NCBI RefSeq assembly: GCF_002019635.1
Contig: NZ_KV917371.1
Span: 1,054,001 to 1,118,000, forward strand
Length of the DNA stretch: 64,000 bases
From: Metabacillus halosaccharovorans
Lineage (GTDB): Bacteria; Bacillota; Bacilli; Bacillales; Bacillaceae
Direction: 5' to 3'
Part shown: piece by piece, positions 58,751 through 64,000 of the stretch
Layout of the letters: each line of letters begins with the position of its first letter
Position numbering within the stretch: the stretch's first letter is position 1
Notes under the pieces: generated by a model
The model's database searches: none
Told to the model about the DNA's origin: nothing
The model's input: only the letters and a program-made list of their open reading frames with translations
Position numbers and translations under genes: made by a program

Positions 58751-60091
58751 TTAGATAAATACATCCGTGTTTAACTGAAGCAAACGACCAAGCTCAATTA
58801 GTTGTTTTGTTACATCGCCATATACTAACGCAAAATGCGGCTCATACCCTGAGTTCATGAGATCATAAAGGGTATTCGTAACATCTGTTGCTAAAGCTAC
58901 CTCGACTGAAGTTCCAGTAAAAGGTTGTTCAACATCGAGTGCCTCCCCTTTCATGACGAGCAGTCGGTATCCATCAGGTGTATGGCTGACTCGGAAAATC
59001 GTCACTTCTCCAGCTTTTAATCCAAAGTCCATTGCAAATCCAATTTTTCGATTAGGATGTACTCCCGCTGTTGCGCCTGTAGATGGATGTGCAAGTGAAT
59101 AGGCACCAGCCCCGCAATGCCAGAAAACAACCGAATTATTCTCCTCATTTACATGGACTAAATCCCCTAAATACGGTGCTCCTCCTCTAGTTAATTCTTG
59201 TAAAATATACATAGAGATCGATCCATGAATATCAGACTCACATGAAGAGACCATTCCATCTTCCGTAAACTGTGATAGAACGGAACACGGTGCTGCACCT
59301 AAATCATTAAAAAAGTCTGGCCAACATCTCATTGCGATTGACTTTATGTTTTCTTCCTCAATTTGTTTTTTTACGTATGTTGAGAACTGAGCGAATTTTT
59401 TTACAGTCTCATCCTCACGGTTTAAGCCTATCACCTGTTGCTCTGCACGATCAATTTCCCCAATCCATTCTTCCTCAGGAAGCTCAACACATTTCTTAAA
59501 GGCTTCCTGCAAATCCATTTTATGAAGAGTTACACCCAGGGCGTCTTTTAACTCATCTTCATTTGCATCTGAGAAAAAGAATCCGGGTGGGTAGTCGCCA
59601 ACAACACCCATTTTTAATTGATTCAAAGATTTCAAAACACGCATCACATCAAATTTTTGATTCAATTCCGTTTGTAGCTTTTCCTCATCTGGATTTCCAA
59701 AAGCAAATGTAAATGGATGGCGGTGGTTGCGTAGAACATTGCTTGTGCTATTGCCGCCTGTTAAGGAATTTAATCGTAGCCTTCCACCTACACTTGGTTC
59801 ACGAACAGACCAGACAATCACAGGCTCCCTAAAATACTCAAGCGTTTTTACCATAAATTCTCCGTCTGCAAATGTAACACTTTGATAAAGGATCGTATCA
59901 AATTCAAAGGAAGCTTTTGTTTGCAAAAATTGTTCTAGCTCTTCTACTGAGGTTAGAATTTCATTTGGTGCAACAATTGTGTGGCCGCTTTCTTCCAACC
60001 ATTTCATACTTTGCTTGCGATACGTTTCTCCCGCTTCTAAATCGAATGTCTTTCTCCCTATAGGAAGATATAAAACAACTGCATGTGACAT
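58751..60091 (-). CDS. L-fucose-isomerase-like protein, candidate sulfoquinovose isomerase
   Basis: 446 residues. The fold family is suggested by AMRCWPDFFNDLGAAPCSVL, CESDIHGSISMYILQELTRG (metal-ligand Glu/Asp), VFWHCGAGAYSLAH and the late GRLLQL helix. In Firmicute sulfo-transaldolase clusters a protein of this fold converts sulfoquinovose to 6-deoxy-6-sulfofructose. The neighbouring YihQ-like glycosidase supports that role here. ATG at 60091 after AAGGAG. Confidence 0.72.
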   Translation of the reverse strand: MSHAVVLYLPIGRKTFDLEAGETYRKQSMKWLEESGHTIVAPNEILTSVEELEQFLQTKASFEFDTILYQSVTFADGEFMVKTLEYFREPVIVWSVREPSVGGRLRLNSLTGGNSTSNVLRNHRHPFTFAFGNPDEEKLQTELNQKFDVMRVLKSLNQLKMGVVGDYPPGFFFSDANEDELKDALGVTLHKMDLQEAFKKCVELPEEEWIGEIDRAEQQVIGLNREDETVKKFAQFSTYVKKQIEEENIKSIAMRCWPDFFNDLGAAPCSVLSQFTEDGMVSSCESDIHGSISMYILQELTRGGAPYLGDLVHVNEENNSVVFWHCGAGAYSLAHPSTGATAGVHPNRKIGFAMDFGLKAGEVTIFRVSHTPDGYRLLVMKGEALDVEQPFTGTSVEVALATDVTNTLYDLMNSGYEPHFALVYGDVTKQLIELGRLLQLNTDVFI

Positions 60092-60267
60092 CAACTATTC
60101 TCCTTTTCTTATTCAAGCTTCACACCATTAATTGGTTATTACAAATTAAAATAGATCACTATCTTTAAAACCACAAATCATTATTTTTCCATATGGAAAC
60201 TCAATCTTTCAATCGAATATTCATAGTTACCTTTTCACGAAAAGTAGGTATCTTTAATTCTATGATA

Positions 60268-60283
60268 TGAAAACGTCTACAAT
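60268..60283. promoter_or_regulatory. cre-like site upstream of the isomerase operon
   Basis: ATGAAAACGTCTACAA fits WTGNAANCGNWNNCAW with one mismatch. It lies in the gap before the isomerase gene and suggests catabolite control. TACCTTTTC and GAAAAGTAGGTA just beside it (60228-60250) could be a GntR operator. Confidence 0.45.
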
Positions 60284-60324
60284 ATTTCAAGTGTTTTTTC
60301 TATTTTATTTCATTTTTCTAAGTT

Positions 60325-60358
60325 AAAAACAGACAATGATTTGCTCACTGTCTGCCTT
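60325..60358 (-). terminator. Intrinsic terminator of the second GntR gene
   Basis: CAGACA and TGTCTG with flanking pairs, followed on the minus strand by TTTTTAAC, right after the stop. Confidence 0.65.
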
Positions 60359-60359
60359 T

Positions 60360-61094
60360 TTATCTAGTAAGTTCAATATTATAATGGTATTTATCACTGC
60401 GAAACTTCACTTTAGAAAATTCAATCGCTCGATCATCTAGGCCATAGCTGATTTTTTCAGTTTCCAGCAGTGCTTCACCGCCCCGAATCCCTAATAAATC
60501 TGCTTCATATAATGTGGCATTAATTGCTGAGATCTTCTCCTTGGCTCGCTTTAAGATGATTCCATTTTCCTCTAAGATTTCATAGAATTTCGCACGATCT
60601 AAATCCTGATTTTCAAACAGCTTCCCAATATGTGAAGGCCAGCATGTCCGTTCTATAGCAATTGGTTCGGAATCAGCAAAACGTATCCGTTCAATGACTA
60701 AAACCTCATCATTTTCAGGGATATCTAACATTGATTTTTCATGATACAAATCCTTTTTCAATTCGATTCGGAGTAATTTTGATTTTGGCGTCAAGCCTTT
60801 CTCAATTGCTTCCTCAGCAAACCCCTTTAATCGTCCATTCCCGGTTAGTTGCTGTGATTTTACAATCGTTCCTTTTCCCTGCTTTTTTTCTAATAAGCCT
60901 TCCTGTACAAGAATGGTAATCGCCTGACGTAATGTTGTTCGGCTCACATTAAACTCTTCCATTAATTCTTGTTCGGTTGGAATCAATGAATTTGGTGCCC
61001 ATATTTTTTCTTGAATGCGCTTAATTAAAATATCTTTAACTTGAAGGTATAGAGCGATATTTTTATTGGGATCTACTTTGGTTTCCAATTCCAA
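60360..61094 (-). CDS. GntR-family regulator with UTRA domain (second copy)
   Basis: About 244 residues. Winged helix IPTEQELMEEFNVSRTTLRQ, LLEKKQGKGTIV; UTRA part ERIRFADSEPIAIERTCWP. Paralogue of the regulator at 57978. TTG at 61094 has AAAGGA 9 nt upstream; the ATG at 61103 would directly touch that sequence. Upstream, ATACATACCTACC (about 61180-61195) and ATAGGTATC (about 61149) are candidate operator halves. Confidence 0.88.
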   Translation of the reverse strand: MELETKVDPNKNIALYLQVKDILIKRIQEKIWAPNSLIPTEQELMEEFNVSRTTLRQAITILVQEGLLEKKQGKGTIVKSQQLTGNGRLKGFAEEAIEKGLTPKSKLLRIELKKDLYHEKSMLDIPENDEVLVIERIRFADSEPIAIERTCWPSHIGKLFENQDLDRAKFYEILEENGIILKRAKEKISAINATLYEADLLGIRGGEALLETEKISYGLDDRAIEFSKVKFRSDKYHYNIELTR

Positions 61095-61242
61095 TGCTAA
61101 CATTCCTTTCTGCTGTCACTTTTCGGACTTCATCTATTATCACTTAGGATAGGTATCAACTAATCATCATGACTATTATATCATACATACCTACCTTAAT
61201 TTTATGTGTGAGTGTTACAAAAATTTGAAGGAATGCTGTACC

Positions 61243-61275
61243 AAAAAGGCTGTTGAATATCCTCAACAACCTTCT
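61243..61275 (-). terminator. Intrinsic terminator of the GH31 gene
   Basis: AAGGCTGTTGA with TCAACAACCTT (one mismatch), followed on the minus strand by TTTTTGG. Confidence 0.7.
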
Positions 61276-61281
61276 CGTCTC

Positions 61282-63321
61282 TTACATATTACCTATCTTT
61301 AGGAAAGTTTCTTTCCACTCGGAATGTTTTCGATAAAACACTGGCGGTTTTCCAATTGGAGCAGCTACAGTTACCTCTCCACCTTTATATTCCTCACCGG
61401 TCCAGAGGTGAACCCATTCATCTTCCGGTAAATAGACATTCCACTCTTTTTGATTTTCCTGATGGACTGGAGCAACAAGTAAGTCCCGGCCATATAAATA
61501 TTGATATTGAATATTGTAGGCTTTTTCATCCTGCTCATAGTGCATAAATAACGGGCGTTGTACAGGAATCCCGCGTTCTGCGTTTTCCTTCACAAGTGAT
61601 CTTGTATAGGGTGATAATGCCACATAAATTTGTGTCATTCTTGCTAAATGTTCTAGTGACTCGTCATCATCATCATATTGGAAGCAATCATCCGGACGAT
61701 TTCCTTCATGTGTTCTCATGACTGGTGTGAAGGCGCCCATCTCAGCCCATCTCATCAGTAATTGCTTTGAACGCTTATTGCCGTGTAAACTAGTATACCC
61801 TCCGATATCACTATGATGTAAGCCGCAGCCGATCATCCCGGAAGACAATGCAGCAGGTATGACTGAAGCTAAGCCATCATCTATTGAAAAGTCTACACTT
61901 TGGTCGCCACCCCAAAGAAGTGTGCAATATTTTTGTATACCTGTATAGCCTGCGCGCATAAAGTACACAGCTTCACCTAATTTGTTTGCTTCATGAACTG
62001 CCTCATAGTTAACCTTTGCCCACAGAGCAGGCCAAGCATTATGCATGATTTTGGCATCCACCCCATTATGAAGAACAACATCTGTTGGTAAATACTCGCC
62101 AAAGTCGGCCATCCAACCGTCAATCCCGAAATCAAGCATATTTTCTTTTATGACGTTTTTATACCATTCAAAGGCTTCAGGGTTTGTAAAGTCCACAACT
62201 CCGCAATAAAACTCACCAAAGTCTACAAGGTATGTTTCACCTTGCTGATTTAATGCCAAGTATCCCTTTTCATTTGCGTATTGATAAAGATCACCCTCAA
62301 CTGCTACATAAGGATTAATATAGCCTAGGAATCGGATACCTTTTTCTTTCCACTCATGAATTTTCTTATCAAGATTAGGGTATTCCTCCGGATTCCATTT
62401 CCAGTTCCACATTAATCGTTTACCGAAGGAGGTGATCCGCTTTCCTTGCCAATCCTGACACCAAACTCCTCCAACCTTCACTCCCTTAGCAAGAGCCTTC
62501 TCCAGCTTAGCTTCTACAACATCTGTTCCACCTTGAATTCCAAGCCAAATTCCATCATAGGTCCATTCTGGTAATTCCGGCTGACGTCCAAAGCGCGCTG
62601 TGATCTTTTCTACTAAACTAAGAAAGGAGGATGCTCCTTCAAAGATAATTTCCTTTGGTACTTCCCAAACTTGTAATTCATGAAAATCATTTTGACGAAA
62701 ATCGAAATCAGCATATGCTGTTGTTTCCACATGACAATAATATTTATTGCTTGAAACATATGTTGGCTGTGGGAAATTTGTGTTGTAATAATCTCCGCCA
62801 GCTTTATCCTTCACATCAGCCTGCCATGTAACATAGGTATTCTTGTTTCTGCCAACACCTGGTTCTGATGTCCAAAGTGGAAAGTTTTTTCCTCTCATAT
62901 TAAAATGAGACAGCTGTTCACCACATCCATACACTTTTTCATGTTGATCGGCTTCAACACGAATCCAAAAACGGTTAACACGTTCTTGGGTTTCGACAAC
63001 TCTTAATACCGCTTGACTATCTTCCACTTTCAACGAGAATGTTACTGTCGGATCTTCTCCTTTAAATCTACTAAGAGATAGGAAAGCTGTTCCATCCTCA
63101 TTTACAAGTGTTTTTGCATATCGAAGAGCTGTCCTCTCAATGACATAATCACGGATATCAAAATTCCCGCGATACATATCAATTTTTTCCTCTCCATATC
63201 CTACATAAACAAAAGGTTTAGTGGATGAATGCTTAACTAATGTTTCACCATTCCACACTAATTCAAAACCGTCTTCACGTACTTTTAATTCCATTCCTGT
63301 TTTTGAATGAATGTCAATCAT
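61282..63321 (-). CDS. yihQ: GH31 sulfoquinovosidase (YihQ-like)
   Basis: 679 residues. Long blocks are almost the same as E. coli YihQ: VWCQDWQGKRITSFGKR, MWNWKWNPEEYP, GYINPYVA, nucleophile region GWMADFGEYLPTD, MHNAWPALWAKVNYEA, acid region GGDQSVDFSIDDGLASV, HHSDIGGYT and APIGKPPVFYR. The QDWxGxRxTSFGKR segment belongs to the sulfonate-recognition part in YihQ. The enzyme releases sulfoquinovose from its glycosides. No signal peptide, so it works inside the cell after import. ATG at 63321 is preferred over a TTG two codons earlier that lies on the ribosome binding site. Confidence 0.88.
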   Translation of the reverse strand: MIDIHSKTGMELKVREDGFELVWNGETLVKHSSTKPFVYVGYGEEKIDMYRGNFDIRDYVIERTALRYAKTLVNEDGTAFLSLSRFKGEDPTVTFSLKVEDSQAVLRVVETQERVNRFWIRVEADQHEKVYGCGEQLSHFNMRGKNFPLWTSEPGVGRNKNTYVTWQADVKDKAGGDYYNTNFPQPTYVSSNKYYCHVETTAYADFDFRQNDFHELQVWEVPKEIIFEGASSFLSLVEKITARFGRQPELPEWTYDGIWLGIQGGTDVVEAKLEKALAKGVKVGGVWCQDWQGKRITSFGKRLMWNWKWNPEEYPNLDKKIHEWKEKGIRFLGYINPYVAVEGDLYQYANEKGYLALNQQGETYLVDFGEFYCGVVDFTNPEAFEWYKNVIKENMLDFGIDGWMADFGEYLPTDVVLHNGVDAKIMHNAWPALWAKVNYEAVHEANKLGEAVYFMRAGYTGIQKYCTLLWGGDQSVDFSIDDGLASVIPAALSSGMIGCGLHHSDIGGYTSLHGNKRSKQLLMRWAEMGAFTPVMRTHEGNRPDDCFQYDDDDESLEHLARMTQIYVALSPYTRSLVKENAERGIPVQRPLFMHYEQDEKAYNIQYQYLYGRDLLVAPVHQENQKEWNVYLPEDEWVHLWTGEEYKGGEVTVAAPIGKPPVFYRKHSEWKETFLKIGNM

Positions 63322-63360
63322 GTTCAATCCTCTCGCCTTCTTTCAACCTAGTTTCATAGA

Positions 63361-63388
63361 AGAGAGTCTGACAATCTGGACAGACTCA
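63361..63388 (-). terminator. Weak intrinsic terminator
   Basis: GAGTCTG (63363-63369) and CAGACTC (63380-63386), with a TCTTCT tail on the minus strand, in the 74-bp gap between symporter and glycosidase genes. Confidence 0.45.
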
Positions 63389-63395
63389 ATCTCTA

Positions 63396-64000
63396 TTACG
63401 CAAGTTTTTTATCTTTATTTTCACTTTCTGGTTGTTGATTCGTTAGATAGCCGGAGTATTTTTTCATCCAACTTTTCACTGAAAAAATACCTAAAACAAC
63501 GGCAACAGCTGTTACCAATATCATGACCGGCCAAAACATTGGAGAAACAATTTCATCACCATAAGCCAGCCCTATAGGTGAGAACACAACATATGTCATG
63601 ACGATTAACGTTAATAACACAACGGTAACAAGTAATGAATATTTCCAAGGAACAAGACTAACTTGAGCATTTGACTTAAAGATATATGGAACCTTCATCG
63701 GCTTCATTTTTCCAATGACCATCATAATCGCAACTTCAACACAGAATAAAATCGCATAAACATAAATAAAGTTAATTGATAACTGGAACCCAAATAATTG
63801 GTCTAATCCCCAAACAAGCATATAATAAGTGATCACGTGGAATACAATAACCACTTTTGCAGCAAGTGCCGGAATACGCTTAGAAAGCAAGCCTACTAGG
63901 ACAATTGTAATAATCGGGATGTTGAAAAATCCTGTAAAACGGCGAATTAAATCCCATAATCCGTCAGGTGCATTCATAAGTAATGGAGAGATGAAAAAAG
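63396..64000 (-). CDS. Sodium/solute symporter (SSS family), C-terminal part
   Basis: The reading frame is open to the window edge, so the start lies outside. The visible about 200 residues have five membrane spans, including LIRRFTGFFNIPIITIVLVG and IPALAAKVVIVFHVITYYML, as in the C-terminal half of SglT/SSS symporters, and end in a charged tail. As first known gene upstream of the glycosidase it is the likely importer of sulfoquinovose or its glycosides. Confidence 0.78.
   Translation of the reverse strand, partial: FFISPLLMNAPDGLWDLIRRFTGFFNIPIITIVLVGLLSKRIPALAAKVVIVFHVITYYMLVWGLDQLFGFQLSINFIYVYAILFCVEVAIMMVIGKMKPMKVPYIFKSNAQVSLVPWKYSLLVTVVLLTLIVMTYVVFSPIGLAYGDEIVSPMFWPVMILVTAVAVVLGIFSVKSWMKKYSGYLTNQQPESENKDKKLA

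Noticed and set aside
1-64000. tRNA, rRNA or complete insertion sequences and prophage
   Set aside because: I saw no cloverleaf with a TTCGANTC-type arm, no rRNA segments, and no intact transposase, integrase or phage structural genes; only the IS3-like scar was found.

Overview
The window looks like chromosomal DNA from a spore-forming, low-GC member of the Bacillaceae. The evidence is AT-rich sequence with strong AGGAGG ribosome binding sites and frequent TTG/GTG starts, plus a SleB-type cortex-lytic enzyme, ComK, a KinB-like kinase, CcpA cre sites, an LXG toxin and Bacillus-style eps genes. The SWIM protein, SNF2 helicase and SsbB group resembles the ywqB-ywqA-ywpH region of Bacillus subtilis.

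Layout. 0-15 kb is an accessory patchwork: a HAD phosphatase, a large secreted GH43 enzyme under a cre site, comK divergent from a sigma factor, a secreted DUF5667 protein behind a c-di-GMP-I riboswitch, a PfoR-like membrane protein, and an LXG toxin operon. It is littered with ten copies (one more at 55.5 kb) of a 29-bp palindrome, and with three decayed copies of a roughly 300-bp module that resembles a type I toxin locus. 15-34 kb is an exopolysaccharide cluster. On the minus strand it runs from the EpsA/EpsB tyrosine-kinase pair through the four bacillosamine-type genes (epsC, epsN, epsL, epsM), glycosyltransferases, wecB (frameshifted), wecC, a WbpE-like aminotransferase, Wzx and Wzy. On the plus strand it ends with an MBOAT/SGNH O-acetylation pair. 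34-40 kb holds small genes, a ROK kinase, a frameshifted SEC-C protein and a sporulation-type kinase.

40-46.5 kb is a second polysaccharide operon: a lipoprotein with two NodB domains, an N-terminal PilZ domain fused to a GT2 synthase, a membrane-anchored NodB-like protein and a GH18-like lipoprotein. It is preceded by what I read as a c-di-GMP-II riboswitch with a terminator. Together with two c-di-GMP-I riboswitches elsewhere, one of them in front of a 35-residue CxxC protein, this makes c-di-GMP control the main theme of the window. 47-55 kb carries ywqB/ywqA-like genes, ssbB, sleB-like and patatin genes.

55.5-64 kb is a sugar catabolic cluster. Its GH31 enzyme closely resembles E. coli YihQ sulfoquinovosidase. 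With an L-fucose-isomerase-like protein, an aldehyde dehydrogenase, a carrier, a sodium symporter and two paralogous GntR regulators, it fits the Firmicutes sulfo-transaldolase route for sulfoquinovose. The transaldolase itself is not in the window, and the symporter runs off the right edge.
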